A DNA stretch of 64,000 nucleotides from Actinoplanes aureus (GCF_015704865.1 NZ_JADQTO010000011.1:1-64000); one strand, 5' to 3'. Shown: positions 30,900 to 40,871, numbered from the stretch's first letter. Translations and numbers: made by a program. Notes: generated by a model from the letters alone, not told the origin.

Positions 30900-32774
30900 A
30901 TGGCCAACCCCGCCAGCAGGACGATCGAGGCCCAGCACGAGTACCTGGCGAAAGCCCTGCCGTTCCACGACCGGCGCGACTTCGAGGACGCCCGGCGCGG
31001 TTTCGTCGCCGCGCTGGACCAGGCGCTGGTCAAGACCGCAGAAGGCCGGGTCGTCTGGGACAGCGACCCGTACGCCTTCCTCACCGGTGAGGCTCCCGCC
31101 ACGGTGAACCCCAGCCTGTGGCGGCAGTCGCTGCTCACCAGCATCCACGGCCTGTTCGAGGTGGTTCCCGGCATCTACCAGGTGCGCGGACTGGACCTGT
31201 CGAACATCACCTTCGTCGAGGGCGAGCGCGGCGTGCTCGTCATCGACCCGCTGGTGTCCAGCGAGACCGCGGCGGCCGCCCTCGCCCTCTACCGGGAGCA
31301 CCGCGGTGACCGGCCGGTGACCGGGATGGTCTACACGCACAGCCACGTCGACCACTTCGGCGGGGCCCGCGGCATCCTGCCCGGCGACCAGGCCGGCGGG
31401 GTGCCGGTGCTGGCGCCGGCCGGCTTCGCCCGGCACGCGGTCAACGAGAACGTGTACGCCGGCACCGCCATGTCACGGCGGGCCGCCTACATGTACGGTG
31501 CGGTCCTCCCACGCGGCCCGCAGGGGCAGGTCGGTGCCGGCCTGGGCCAGACCAACTCGACCGGCACGGTCACCCTGATCCCGCCGACGGTCGACATCGG
31601 GCACACCGGGCAGGAGGAGACCGTCGACGGCATACGGATGGTCTTCCAGATGGCGCCGGGCAGCGAGGCCCCCGCCGAGATGCACCTGTACTTCCCGGAC
31701 CACCGGGCGCTGTGCATGGCCGAGAACGCCACCCACAACCTGCACAACCTGCTCACCCTGCGCGGCGCCGAGGTACGCGACCCGCACGCCTGGGCCGGCT
31801 ACCTGTCCGAGGCGGCCGAGCTGTACGGCGGCGACCTGGAAGTGCTGTTCGCCTCGCACCACTGGCCGACCTGGGGCCGCGAGCGTGCCGTGGAGTTCCT
31901 GCTGCTGCAACGGGACCTGTACGCGTACCTGCACGACCAGACCGTCCGGATGATCAACGTCGGGATGACCGGTCCGGAGATCGCCGAGGCCATCCAGTTG
32001 CCGCCGGCGCTGGAGCAGGCCTGGCACGCCCGCGGCTACTACGGCTCGGTCAGCCACAACGTGAAGGCTATCTACCAGCGCTATCTCGGCTGGTACGACG
32101 GCAACCCGGCACACCTGTGGCCGCACCCGCCGGCCGAGGCGGCCCGCCGTTACGTCGACTTCATGGGTGGCGCCGACAGCGTGGTCACCAAGGCCCGGGC
32201 CACCGTGGACGCCGGCGACTTCCGCTGGGCCGCCGAGGTGCTCAACCACGTGATCTTCGCCGAGCCGGGTCACGGCGCGGCGCGTGAGCTGCTGGCCGAC
32301 ACGTACGAGCAGCTCGGCTACGGCTCGGAGAACGGCACGTGGCGCTGCGTCTACCTGTCCGCCGCCCACGAACTGCGGCACGGCTCATTCGGTACGCCGG
32401 CCACCACCAGTTCGGCCGACATGATCGCGCAGCTCACCCCGGAGCAGCTGTTCGCCGCCATGGCCATCCGGGTCAACGGCCCACGGTGCTGGGACGACGA
32501 GGTCCACGTCGACATCCAGCTCACCGACATCGGACGGAAGTACCGGCTGTCGTTGCGCAACGGCGTACTCACCCACACGGCGGCGCCCCAGCCCGATCTG
32601 GCGGACGCCACAGTGACCCTGCCGAGTGCCGTGCTTCCGCTGGCCGTGACCGTCGCCGACCCGGCCGAGCTGGCCGCCGCCGGGGTCACCGTGGAGGGGA
32701 ACACCGCGGTGTTCGGGCGGTTGCTCGCCGCCCTGGACGAGCCGGACCCGGATTTCGCGATCGTCACCCCATGA
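30900..32774 (+). CDS. Metallo-beta-lactamase-fold alkylsulfatase
   Basis: 624 residues, the size of SdsA1-type alkyl sulfatases. The metal site is THSHVDHFGG with His147, His149, Asp151 and His152, followed by ENATHNLHNLLTLRGAEV and FASHHWPTWG with additional ligands. A dimerisation region follows (about 340-470), then a C-terminal SCP2-like domain (about 505-624, ending in ALDEPDPDF). SdsA1 hydrolyses primary alkyl sulfates such as SDS to alcohol and sulfate. A signal peptide is absent, unlike SdsA1 of Pseudomonas, so it acts in the cytosol. It follows gadB by 15 bases. Confidence 0.88.
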   Translation: MANPASRTIEAQHEYLAKALPFHDRRDFEDARRGFVAALDQALVKTAEGRVVWDSDPYAFLTGEAPATVNPSLWRQSLLTSIHGLFEVVPGIYQVRGLDLSNITFVEGERGVLVIDPLVSSETAAAALALYREHRGDRPVTGMVYTHSHVDHFGGARGILPGDQAGGVPVLAPAGFARHAVNENVYAGTAMSRRAAYMYGAVLPRGPQGQVGAGLGQTNSTGTVTLIPPTVDIGHTGQEETVDGIRMVFQMAPGSEAPAEMHLYFPDHRALCMAENATHNLHNLLTLRGAEVRDPHAWAGYLSEAAELYGGDLEVLFASHHWPTWGRERAVEFLLLQRDLYAYLHDQTVRMINVGMTGPEIAEAIQLPPALEQAWHARGYYGSVSHNVKAIYQRYLGWYDGNPAHLWPHPPAEAARRYVDFMGGADSVVTKARATVDAGDFRWAAEVLNHVIFAEPGHGAARELLADTYEQLGYGSENGTWRCVYLSAAHELRHGSFGTPATTSSADMIAQLTPEQLFAAMAIRVNGPRCWDDEVHVDIQLTDIGRKYRLSLRNGVLTHTAAPQPDLADATVTLPSAVLPLAVTVADPAELAAAGVTVEGNTAVFGRLLAALDEPDPDFAIVTP

Positions 32775-32789
32775 ACAAAGCTCTGGGGT

Positions 32790-35096
32790 GTGACTGACCT
32801 GCCTGAGGCCTCCGCCCTCACCCTTCGCCAGCAGGTGGCCCTGCTCTCCGGCAGCGACGCCTGGAACACCCAGCCGCTGCCGGAGGCCGGCGTGCCGTCC
32901 TGCGCGCTCAGCGACGGCCCGCACGGGCTGCGGTTCCAGGCCGACGCCGGCGATCGCCTCGGGGTCAGCGGCAGCGAGCCGTCCACCTGCTTCCCGACCG
33001 CGGTCACCGTCGCCAGCGCCTGGGACGAGGAGCTGGCCGAGCGGATCGGGCACGCCCTGGCCGTGGAGGCCCGGGCACACGGGGTGGACGTGGTCCTCGG
33101 GCCCGGCCTCAACATCAAGCGGCATCCGCTGTGCGGGCGCAACTTCGAGTACTTCTCCGAGGACCCGCTGCTCAGCGGGCGGCTCGCGGCGGCCATGGTG
33201 AACGGCTTGCAGCGGCACGGGGTCGGCGCCTGCCTGAAGCACTACGCGGTGAACAACCAGGAGTCGCACCGGTACGTGGTGGACGCGGTGGTCGACGAGC
33301 GGACGCTGCGCGAGCTGTACCTGTCCGGCTTCGAGTACGCGGTCAAGACCAGCCGGCCGTGGACCGTGATGGCCGCGTACAACTCGGTGAACGGGCATCC
33401 GGCCACCCAGCACCGGCGGCTGATCACCGGCATCCTGCGCGAGGAGTGGGGCTTCGACGGCCTGGTGATGAGCGACTGGGCGGCCACCAACGACCGGGTG
33501 GCGGCGGTGGCCGCGGGCATGGACCTGGAGATGCCGGGCAGCAAGGGCCTGTTCGACCGGGAGGTGCTGAAGGCGGTCGCGTCCCGGCGGCTGCCGGCCG
33601 AGCTGGTCACCGCCTCGGCGCAGCGGGTCCTCGACCTGGTGGCCCGGTCCGCGCGCACCAGGGGCCCGGCGATTCCGGTCGACGAGCACGACGCGCTGGC
33701 CCGGCGGGCGGCGGCCGCGGGCACCGTGCTGCTGACCAACGACGGGATCCTGCCGCTGGCTCCCGGCACCAGGGTGGCGTTGATCGGGGCGTTCGCGGAC
33801 CAGCCGCGCTACCAGGGCAGCGGCAGTTCGCTGGTCAACCCCACGCGAATCAGCACGGCGCGCGCGGAGTTCGCGCGGCGCGGCATCGAGGTGGCCTACG
33901 CACCGGGGTACGACCCGAACGACTCGCACGCGGACCCGGACCTGATCGCCGAGGCCGTGGCGGCGGCCCGGTCCTGCGACGTGGCCGTCGTGCTGGCCGG
34001 ACTGCCTCCGGTGTACGAGAGCGAGGGCTTCGACCGTACCGATCTGGGGTTGCCGGGGCAGCACGACGAGCTGGTCACGGCGGTGTGCGCGGCGAATCCG
34101 CGTACCGTGGTCGCGCTGTCCAACGGCGCGCCGGTGCTGATGCCGTGGAAGGACGCCCCGGCCGCGATCCTGGAGTCCTACCTGGGCGGGCAGGCCGGTG
34201 GGGCGGCGCTGGTCGACGTGCTCTACGGCGACGCTGAACCCGGCGGGCGGCTGGCCGAGACGTTCCCGGCGTCACTCGACGACGTGGCCGCCGAGCCGTA
34301 CTTCCCCGGGGAGCCGCGCCAGGTCCAGTACCGCGAAGGCCTGTACGTCGGCTACCGGCACGACACGACCGCGCTCTTCCCGTTCGGGCACGGCTTGGGC
34401 TACACCACGTTCGACTGGTCGGACGTCGCCGCCGTGCGCGACACCGTCACGCTGACGGTCACCAACACCGGGACACGGGCCGGCTCCGACGTGGTGCAGG
34501 TGTACCTGCACGACCGCACCGGGGTGGTGGCCCGGCCCCGCCGCTCGCTCGCCGGCTTCGCCAAGGTCCATCTGGCGGCCGGGCAGAGCACGACCGTCAC
34601 GATCGACGTGCCGGAGCGCGCCTACGCTTTTTACGACGTGGTGGCCCGCGAGTGGCGTACCCCGGCCGGCGAATTCGATCTGGAGATCGCCCGGTCCAGC
34701 GCCGATGTGGTGGCCACCGTGACGGTCACGGTGAGCGACGGCGTCTCGACCGCCGCCGAACCGGCGGGCACGCCGCCGATCGCGGTCACCGACGAGCAGT
34801 TCCGGCGCCGGCTCGGCCGCCCGCTTCCCCGACCGAGATCGGTACGCCCGTTCACCCGCGACTCCACGCTGGACGAGGTCGCCACCACCCAGCTCGGCCG
34901 GCTGTTCAAGTCGGCGCTGTGGCGGGCCGCCCCGATCGACGAGGCGACCCGCGACAACCCGGTCGAGCTCGCCATGTACGAGCACAGCCTGGCCGAACTG
35001 CCGTTACGCGCCGCGGCGATCTTCTCCGGCGGCAAGCTGCGCTGGCGCACCATCGACCTGCTGCTGCGCCTGTTCAACTCCTTCGGTCGCCGCTGA
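32790..35096 (+). CDS. Family 3 glycoside hydrolase (beta-glucosidase)
   Basis: 768 residues from GTG 32790, with no signal peptide. GH3 N-terminal TIM barrel (about 1-300) has LSDGPHGLRF, GLNIKRHPLCGRNFEYFSED, CLKHYAVNNQESHRY and the nucleophile Asp229 in LVMSDWAATND. The GH3 C-terminal domain (about 310-530) holds the usual LIGAFADQPRYQGSGSS and the acid/base region near PPVYESEGFDR. A FN3-like domain follows (about 560-650). A C-terminal extension with GRPLPRPRSVRPF and helices is unusual. It would cleave terminal beta-glucosyl residues from short oligosaccharides. The last 93 bases overlap the opposite-strand MMPL gene. Confidence 0.9.
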   Translation: MTDLPEASALTLRQQVALLSGSDAWNTQPLPEAGVPSCALSDGPHGLRFQADAGDRLGVSGSEPSTCFPTAVTVASAWDEELAERIGHALAVEARAHGVDVVLGPGLNIKRHPLCGRNFEYFSEDPLLSGRLAAAMVNGLQRHGVGACLKHYAVNNQESHRYVVDAVVDERTLRELYLSGFEYAVKTSRPWTVMAAYNSVNGHPATQHRRLITGILREEWGFDGLVMSDWAATNDRVAAVAAGMDLEMPGSKGLFDREVLKAVASRRLPAELVTASAQRVLDLVARSARTRGPAIPVDEHDALARRAAAAGTVLLTNDGILPLAPGTRVALIGAFADQPRYQGSGSSLVNPTRISTARAEFARRGIEVAYAPGYDPNDSHADPDLIAEAVAAARSCDVAVVLAGLPPVYESEGFDRTDLGLPGQHDELVTAVCAANPRTVVALSNGAPVLMPWKDAPAAILESYLGGQAGGAALVDVLYGDAEPGGRLAETFPASLDDVAAEPYFPGEPRQVQYREGLYVGYRHDTTALFPFGHGLGYTTFDWSDVAAVRDTVTLTVTNTGTRAGSDVVQVYLHDRTGVVARPRRSLAGFAKVHLAAGQSTTVTIDVPERAYAFYDVVAREWRTPAGEFDLEIARSSADVVATVTVTVSDGVSTAAEPAGTPPIAVTDEQFRRRLGRPLPRPRSVRPFTRDSTLDEVATTQLGRLFKSALWRAAPIDEATRDNPVELAMYEHSLAELPLRAAAIFSGGKLRWRTIDLLLRLFNSFGRR

Positions 35097-37445
35097 GTGC
35101 CGCCGCTCCAGCGCGGCGCCCTCCACGTCGACGTCGGGCAGGACCCGGTCCAGCCACTTCGGGATCCACCACGCCGAGTCGCCGAGCAGGTGCATGACGG
35201 CCGGGATGAGCAGCATCCGCACCAGGAACGCGTCCACCAGCACACCGAAGGAGAGCCCGAAGCCCAGCGAGGTGATGATCGCCGAGTTGGAGAAGATGAA
35301 CCCGCCGAACACCGAGATCATGATGATCGCCGCGGCGATCACCACGGTGCGCCCGGCGTGCACGCCCTGCCGGACCGCGACCCGGGCGGGTGCGCCGTGC
35401 GCGTACGCCTCCCGCATGCCGGACACCAGGAACAGCTGGTAGTCCATGGCCAGCCCGAACAGGATGCCGATCAGGATGGTCGGCAGGAAGCTCAGCACCG
35501 GATTCGGATCGTGCACGCCGAAGATCTCGCCGAGCCATCCCCACTGGAAGATCGCGGTGAGCCCGCCGAACGTGGCGAACAGCGACAGGATGAAGCCGAG
35601 GGTCGCGGTGACCGGCACCAGGATGGACCGGAACACGAACACCATGATGACCATGGACAGGCCGACCACGACGCTCAGATAGCCGGGTAGCGCGTCGGCC
35701 AGCTTCGCCGAGATGTCGATGTTGCCGCTGGCGCTGCCCGCCACGCCCAGGGCCACATCACCGGGGAGCGGGGAGATGCTGCGCAGGTCGCGGACCAGCT
35801 GCTCGGTCGAGGAACTGGACGGCCCGTCGTCCGGGATCACCTGGAAGGCGAGCAGCGTGTTGTCGCCGGACTGCCCGACCGGGGCGACCGCGGTGACGTT
35901 CTGCTGCGCCAGCAGCACCGTGCCGATCTCGGCCTGCGCGGCGAGCAGGTCGTCCCCGACCGCCGGGGCCGGCAGCTCGGCCGTCACCAGCAGGGGCCCG
36001 TTCACCCCCGCGCCGAACTTCTCCTGAATCAGCTGGTACGCCCGGTACTGGGTGGAGTCCTGCGCCTCGGACGAGCCGTCCGGCAGCCCGAGCCGCATCG
36101 ACAGGGCCGGCAGGGCGACGACCACCAGGACGGCCAGGCCGGCGATCACGGTGAGCACGGCACGGCCGGTGCCGATCGGCTCGGTCGGCGCGGCGGACGG
36201 CTTGCGGGCCCTGCGGTTGAGCACCCGCGGCCCGATCAACGCCAGCAGGGCGGGCGTGAGCGTGATCGCGATCAGGACGGCGACGGCGACACAGATCGCG
36301 CCGACCGTGCCCATCAGGCCGAGGAACGGCACGCCGGTGACGTTGAGGGCGAGCAGCGCCACCAGCACGGTAGCGCCGGCGAACACCACGGCGTTGCCGG
36401 ACGTGCCGTTGGCCAGGCCGATCGACTCGTGGAAGCCGGCACCCTCCAGGAGCTGCCGGCGGTGCCGGTTCAGGATGAACAGGCAGTAGTCGATGCCGAC
36501 CGCGAGTCCCAGCATCACGCCGAGCACCGGGGTGATGCTCAGCATGTCGACCACACCGGACAGTGACAGCGACGCGGTGACGCCGATACCGACACCGGCC
36601 AGGGCGCTGATGATCGGCAGGGCGGCCGCGATCGCCGTGCCGAGCATGACCAGCAGGGTGATCGCGGCGACGACGAGACCGGCGATCTCGCCCACGCCGA
36701 GGATCTCCGGAACGCTCTGGGTGATCTCGTTGGAGAACTCCACCTCGACGCCGGTGGGCAGGCCGGCGCGTACGTGGTCGACGACCCCCTCCTTGGTCTC
36801 CGGGGTGACGTCCATCTGCGCCTCGGTGAAGACGACCGGCGCGACCGCGGCGGTCCCGTCCTCGGACACCGTACGGATCTTCGACGACATGGTCAGCACC
36901 TGCTGGGACCGCTCCAGCTGCCGGCGCTGCGGTTCCAGCTCGGCCCGCTGCTCGTTCAGCGTGGCCTGTTGCTCCTCCAGGCCCTGGACACCCAGCGCGC
37001 GGGCGCCGTTCAGCTGCCGCTGCCCGGCGTCGAGTTGCTCCAGCCCGGCCTCCACCTGCCGCCGGCCCTCCGCGACCTGTGCGGTCTGCTCGTCGACTTG
37101 CTGCTGGGTCGCGAACGGATCCCTGGTCGCGGCGACACCGTCGAGCTCACCGGTGGTCGTCAGCAGCGCGGCGATCGCCGTACGCTGCGCGGCCGTGAAG
37201 GCCGACCCGTCGCTGGTGTGAAAGACCAGCGTCCCGTTGCCGCCGGCCACGCTGGGCAGGCGGTCGGCGAGCTTGTCGGTGACCTTCGCCGTCTCCGTGC
37301 CCGGGATGGTCACCTGCGAGGACAGGGTGCCCCCGGCGGCCAGGTAGCCGGTGACGGACAGGCCCAGGATGACGATCCAGGAAGCCAGGACGGTCCAGGC
37401 GCGCCGGGCGCACCAGCGGCCCAGGCGGTAGAGGAACTCAGCCAA
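35004..37445 (-). CDS. MMPL-family RND transporter
   Basis: 813 residues with the MMPL pattern. It starts with a TM helix at ARRAWTVLASWIVILGLSV, followed by a large periplasmic loop that contains a coiled coil (about 130-210: QQVDEQTAQVAEGRRQVEAG and EQQATLNEQRAELEPQRRQL). Five spans follow (for example PVLGVMLGLAVGIDYCLFIL), where GIDYCLFIL is the MMPL proton-relay segment. The second half repeats the arrangement with GLAMDYQLFLVSGMREAYAH. The C-terminal tail is hydrophilic. It would export lipids or hydrophobic compounds using the proton gradient. Its start overlaps the stop of a TetR gene by 8 bases, so the TetR is its repressor. Confidence 0.9.
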   Translation of the reverse strand: MAEFLYRLGRWCARRAWTVLASWIVILGLSVTGYLAAGGTLSSQVTIPGTETAKVTDKLADRLPSVAGGNGTLVFHTSDGSAFTAAQRTAIAALLTTTGELDGVAATRDPFATQQQVDEQTAQVAEGRRQVEAGLEQLDAGQRQLNGARALGVQGLEEQQATLNEQRAELEPQRRQLERSQQVLTMSSKIRTVSEDGTAAVAPVVFTEAQMDVTPETKEGVVDHVRAGLPTGVEVEFSNEITQSVPEILGVGEIAGLVVAAITLLVMLGTAIAAALPIISALAGVGIGVTASLSLSGVVDMLSITPVLGVMLGLAVGIDYCLFILNRHRRQLLEGAGFHESIGLANGTSGNAVVFAGATVLVALLALNVTGVPFLGLMGTVGAICVAVAVLIAITLTPALLALIGPRVLNRRARKPSAAPTEPIGTGRAVLTVIAGLAVLVVVALPALSMRLGLPDGSSEAQDSTQYRAYQLIQEKFGAGVNGPLLVTAELPAPAVGDDLLAAQAEIGTVLLAQQNVTAVAPVGQSGDNTLLAFQVIPDDGPSSSSTEQLVRDLRSISPLPGDVALGVAGSASGNIDISAKLADALPGYLSVVVGLSMVIMVFVFRSILVPVTATLGFILSLFATFGGLTAIFQWGWLGEIFGVHDPNPVLSFLPTILIGILFGLAMDYQLFLVSGMREAYAHGAPARVAVRQGVHAGRTVVIAAAIIMISVFGGFIFSNSAIITSLGFGLSFGVLVDAFLVRMLLIPAVMHLLGDSAWWIPKWLDRVLPDVDVEGAALERRHSAATEGVEQAQQQVDGAPAQLAAGEDRRGA

Positions 37446-38082
37446 CGTGATCCGATCTTTCTTGGTAGCCCGTCCGGATGCGTTCGATCAGGCGGTCGAG
37501 CAGGTGCCACCAGAGGGCGCGGGACTCGTCGTCGAGGGCGGCCGCGGTCGCGGTGAGCCAGTGGTTCACGATCACCTCGGTGCCGTGCATCAGCGAGCTG
37601 ACCAGCAGCTCCGCCTCGAGCCGATCCTGTTCCGGGTGCCGTTCCGCCAGCTCGCGGGCCAGCTCGTCGGTGGTGCGGGAGAACGTCGCCTGGAAGATCT
37701 GCCGCGGGCGAGGGTCGCCGGCGTGGAAACCGCCGAGCGCCCGCCACAGGAAGGCGACGACGCCCGGCACGTCCGTGGCCCGCAACGCGCCGGCCACGTC
37801 GTCGAACATCGAGGCCCGGCTGCCCTTCGCGAACGACGCCAGAAAGTTCTCGATCACCACGCCGAGGGCCTCGGTGCAGGCCGTGGTCACCACGTCGTCG
37901 ATGGACGCGAAGTGATTGAAGATCGTGCGCCGGGAGACGTCGGCGCGCTCGGCCAGCTGGTCGACGCTGAACCGGACCGCCCCGCCCTCGGATATCAGGG
38001 CATGCGCGGCGTCGAGGATCGCCCGCCGGTGCCGCGCCTTCAGAGCCGCGCGGCGATCGGTGGGCGGTTCCACGTACTTCAC
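37438..38082 (-). CDS. TetR-family regulator of the MMPL transporter
   Basis: 214 residues from GTG 38082. HTH at about residues 14-60 (RHRRAILDAAHALISEGGAV, QLAERADVSRRTIFNHFASI). It has a C-terminal helical domain of the usual length. A longer frame (to 38157) is open but would add residues spanning the operator. TAATGT lies seven bases before GTG 38082, with TTGCAC 18 bases further upstream, and a palindrome (38105-38119) overlies that -35. It overlaps the MMPL start, so both are made from one transcript under autorepression. Confidence 0.88.
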   Translation of the reverse strand: MKYVEPPTDRRAALKARHRRAILDAAHALISEGGAVRFSVDQLAERADVSRRTIFNHFASIDDVVTTACTEALGVVIENFLASFAKGSRASMFDDVAGALRATDVPGVVAFLWRALGGFHAGDPRPRQIFQATFSRTTDELARELAERHPEQDRLEAELLVSSLMHGTEVIVNHWLTATAAALDDESRALWWHLLDRLIERIRTGYQERSDHVG

Positions 38083-38089
38083 GGTGGCT

Positions 38090-38119
38090 ACATTAGGTGC
38101 ATCGTTGCACGAAGTGCAA
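38090..38119 (-). promoter_or_regulatory. Promoter with overlapping operator of the tetR-MMPL operon
   Basis: On the minus strand: -35 TTGCAC (38114-38119), an 18-base spacer, -10 TAATGT (38090-38095), then seven bases to GTG 38082. The palindrome TTGCAC-GAA-GTGCAA occupies 38105-38119 and covers the -35. A further half-site, GTGCA, lies at 38097-38101. Confidence 0.75.
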
Positions 38120-38204
38120 ATACATGCTCGTCCCTGACCTTCATCCATGAGCGTCACTCCGGCGAATCCACGGTGCCAACTGAACCGAGGTATGGGAGCC
38201 GCTC

Positions 38205-40871
38205 ATGCGCCTCGCCCTGTTAACCGCCGGCCTGATGGCGGCCGGCACACTCGTCGCCCTCCCGGCCGGGCCCGCCCACGCCGCCGCCTCCGTCGTGCGC
38301 GACGCCGACGGCGTCCCGCACATCAAGGCGGCCAGCGCGAAAGACCTGTTCTACATGCAGGGCTGGGTGCACGCCCAGGACCGGCTGTTCCAGATGGACG
38401 TGACCCGGCGGCGTGCCTCCGGCACCCTCGCCGAGCTGCTCGGCCGCGGCTCGCTCGCCGGCGATCAGCAGATGCGGCCGATGGGACTGCGGCGTACGGC
38501 CGAGAAGAGCCTGCCGCTGCTGTCTCCGCAGACCCAGGACGCGCTGCGGGCGTACGCCGCCGGCGTCAACGCCTGGACCAGCCGCAACAGGCTGCCCGGC
38601 CAGTACGCGGCGGTACAGGTCAGCAAGATCCCGCCGTGGACGCCGGTGGACAGTCTGGTGGTCAACAAGGCGCTCGCCTTCACCCTCTCGTTCGACCTGG
38701 ACATCGACCGGACCACGAACGTGCAGGCGTACGACGCGGCCGGCCTGGACGGGCACACCGCGGTGTTCGGCGACCTGTTCCCGTTCGCGCCGTTCGCCGA
38801 GGCGTCCCCGGTGATCGACTCCACGGCGGTCAAGACCAGGACGACACCGACCGGGCTCGCCGCCGACTATTTGGAACGCGCCCGGCAGGCCCCGATGATC
38901 ACCGCGGCTTTGGACCGCTCCGGCGACCGGGGCTCCAACTCGTGGGTGATCGGCGGCGAGCACACCGCGACCGGCAGGCCGATCCTGGCCAGCGACCCGC
39001 ACCTGAGCCTGGAGACGCCCGCCACGTTCCACCCGATCACCCTGGAGGGCGGCGGCTTCGACGTGCAGGGCGACAGCCTTCCCGGTACGCCGTTCATCGT
39101 CCTCGGCCAGAACCGCGACATCACGTACGCCGCGACCCAGCACTTCGCCGACGTCACCGACACGTACATCGAGAAGATCGAGAAGGACCCGGCGTCGCCG
39201 AGCGGGCTGTCCACCGTCTACCAGGGCAAGCGCGAACCGGTGGTGGCCATCGAGGAGACGTTCCGGGTCAATCCGCGTACCCCCGGCAAGCTGGACGTGC
39301 TCGACGCCGAGCCGCCCGGCCGGACCCTGATCGTGCCGCGCCGCAACAACGGCCCGCTGCTGTCGGTCGACGACCAGGCCGGCACCGGCCTGTCGGTGCA
39401 GTACACCGGCTTCTCACCGACCACCGAGCTGGAGGCCTTCCGGCGGCTCAACCCGGCCCGCGACGTCGACGACTTCGGCGAGGCCATCCAGCACTTCGAC
39501 GTGGGCGCGCAGCACTTCGTCTACGCCGACCGCAAGGGCACCATCGCGTACTTCACCAACGCCGAGGTGCCGATCCGCGAGGACCTGCAGGCCGGCGAGG
39601 TCAAGGGCAACCCGCCCTACCTGCTGCGGGACGGCACCGGCGGCAACGAGTGGCTCCCGGTCACCAACCGGCAGCCCAACCAGTCCCTGCCGTACGAGAT
39701 CCTGCCGTTCAGCGAACTCCCGAAGGTGATCAATCCGCCGGCCGGGTTCATCGTGTCGGCCAACAACGACCCGACCGCCAACACCTTCGACAACGACATG
39801 CTCAACCAGCTGCGGCCGGGCGGCGGGATCTCGTACCTCGCCTTCTTCCACAACGGCTTCCGCGCCCGCCGGATCACCGACATGGTCCGGGCCGCCATCC
39901 GCAAGGGCCCGGTCACCGCGGCCGACGTGCGGGCCATGCAGGCCGACACCACCGCCCTGGACGGCCAGTACTTCACGCCGCTCGTCGCGCAGGCTCTCCA
40001 GCGCGCCCGTACCAGCAAAGTCCCTTCGCTCGCCGAGCTGGCTTCGGACAAGCGGATCGTCGAGGCCGCCGGCCGGCTGGCCCGCTGGCGGCACACCTAT
40101 CCGACCGGCATCCCGCAGGGCTACGACGCATCCGACCGCGACGGCAAGCTGAGCACCCCGTCGCAGCAGGAGATCGACGAGAGTGTGGCCGCCACCATCT
40201 ACGCGCTGTGGCGCGGCCGGTTCGTCGTCAACACGCTCGACCAGCACGTCCAGCGGATCTCGCCCAAGCTGCCGGTCGCCGACGCCCAGTCCGTCATCGC
40301 CGTGCGCCGGCTGCTCGACGACTTCGGCACCCGCAAGGGCGTGGGCCGCTCCGGCATCGACTTCTTCGCGGTGCCCGGCATCGCCGATCCTGCGGATCGG
40401 CGCGACTTCCTCATCCTCAAGAGCCTGGGCGACGCGCTCACCCTGGCAGCCTCCGACAACTTCAAGGCGGCGTACGCGAACTCCACACGGCAGAGCGACT
40501 ACCGCTGGGGCAAGCTGCACCGGATCACGCTGACGTCCCCGCTCGGTGCGCCGTACACCATCCCGTCCGACGGCAACCGGTTCACCTCACCGCTGCCCGG
40601 CCTCCCCGGCATCCCGGTCGACGGCGGCTTCAACGTGCCCGACGTCTCCAGCCACCCGGTCCGCGCCGACGCGCCGGACAGGTTCACCATCAGCCTGATC
40701 CCGGCCCGCCGCTTCGTGGCCTCGGCGACCGCGTCCGGCTGGACCACGGTGAACTCGATGCCCGGCGGCGCGAGCGAACAACTCGGCGGCCGCTTCGAGC
40801 AGAACCTGCTGCCGCGCTGGCTCACCAACGACACCTACCCACTGCGCCGCTTCCCCACGGCGGCCGGCTGA
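38205..40871 (+). CDS. Secreted penicillin-acylase-family Ntn-hydrolase
   Basis: 888 residues. A Sec signal peptide (about 1-27: LLTAGLMAAGTLVALPAGPA, cleaved after AHA) is clear. The proenzyme has an alpha region ahead of the conserved GSNSWVIGG, in which Ser244 is the N-terminal nucleophile of the beta chain after autocleavage (the motif usually reads G-S/N-N-x-W). ILASDPHLSLETPATFHPI and HFADVTDTYIEKIE are family blocks, and MPGGASEQLGGRFEQN at the end matches the C-terminal turn. Members hydrolyse penicillins or acyl-homoserine lactones and acyl amino acids; substrate cannot be read here. The ATG has a GGGAG ribosome site. It is divergent from the tetR-MMPL pair. Confidence 0.9.
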   Translation: MRLALLTAGLMAAGTLVALPAGPAHAAASVVRDADGVPHIKAASAKDLFYMQGWVHAQDRLFQMDVTRRRASGTLAELLGRGSLAGDQQMRPMGLRRTAEKSLPLLSPQTQDALRAYAAGVNAWTSRNRLPGQYAAVQVSKIPPWTPVDSLVVNKALAFTLSFDLDIDRTTNVQAYDAAGLDGHTAVFGDLFPFAPFAEASPVIDSTAVKTRTTPTGLAADYLERARQAPMITAALDRSGDRGSNSWVIGGEHTATGRPILASDPHLSLETPATFHPITLEGGGFDVQGDSLPGTPFIVLGQNRDITYAATQHFADVTDTYIEKIEKDPASPSGLSTVYQGKREPVVAIEETFRVNPRTPGKLDVLDAEPPGRTLIVPRRNNGPLLSVDDQAGTGLSVQYTGFSPTTELEAFRRLNPARDVDDFGEAIQHFDVGAQHFVYADRKGTIAYFTNAEVPIREDLQAGEVKGNPPYLLRDGTGGNEWLPVTNRQPNQSLPYEILPFSELPKVINPPAGFIVSANNDPTANTFDNDMLNQLRPGGGISYLAFFHNGFRARRITDMVRAAIRKGPVTAADVRAMQADTTALDGQYFTPLVAQALQRARTSKVPSLAELASDKRIVEAAGRLARWRHTYPTGIPQGYDASDRDGKLSTPSQQEIDESVAATIYALWRGRFVVNTLDQHVQRISPKLPVADAQSVIAVRRLLDDFGTRKGVGRSGIDFFAVPGIADPADRRDFLILKSLGDALTLAASDNFKAAYANSTRQSDYRWGKLHRITLTSPLGAPYTIPSDGNRFTSPLPGLPGIPVDGGFNVPDVSSHPVRADAPDRFTISLIPARRFVASATASGWTTVNSMPGGASEQLGGRFEQNLLPRWLTNDTYPLRRFPTAAG

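Noticed and set aside
35097..37556. Several long plus-strand frames across the MMPL gene
   Set aside because: His/Gln/Arg-rich shadows; no motif, while the minus strand encodes a clean transporter.
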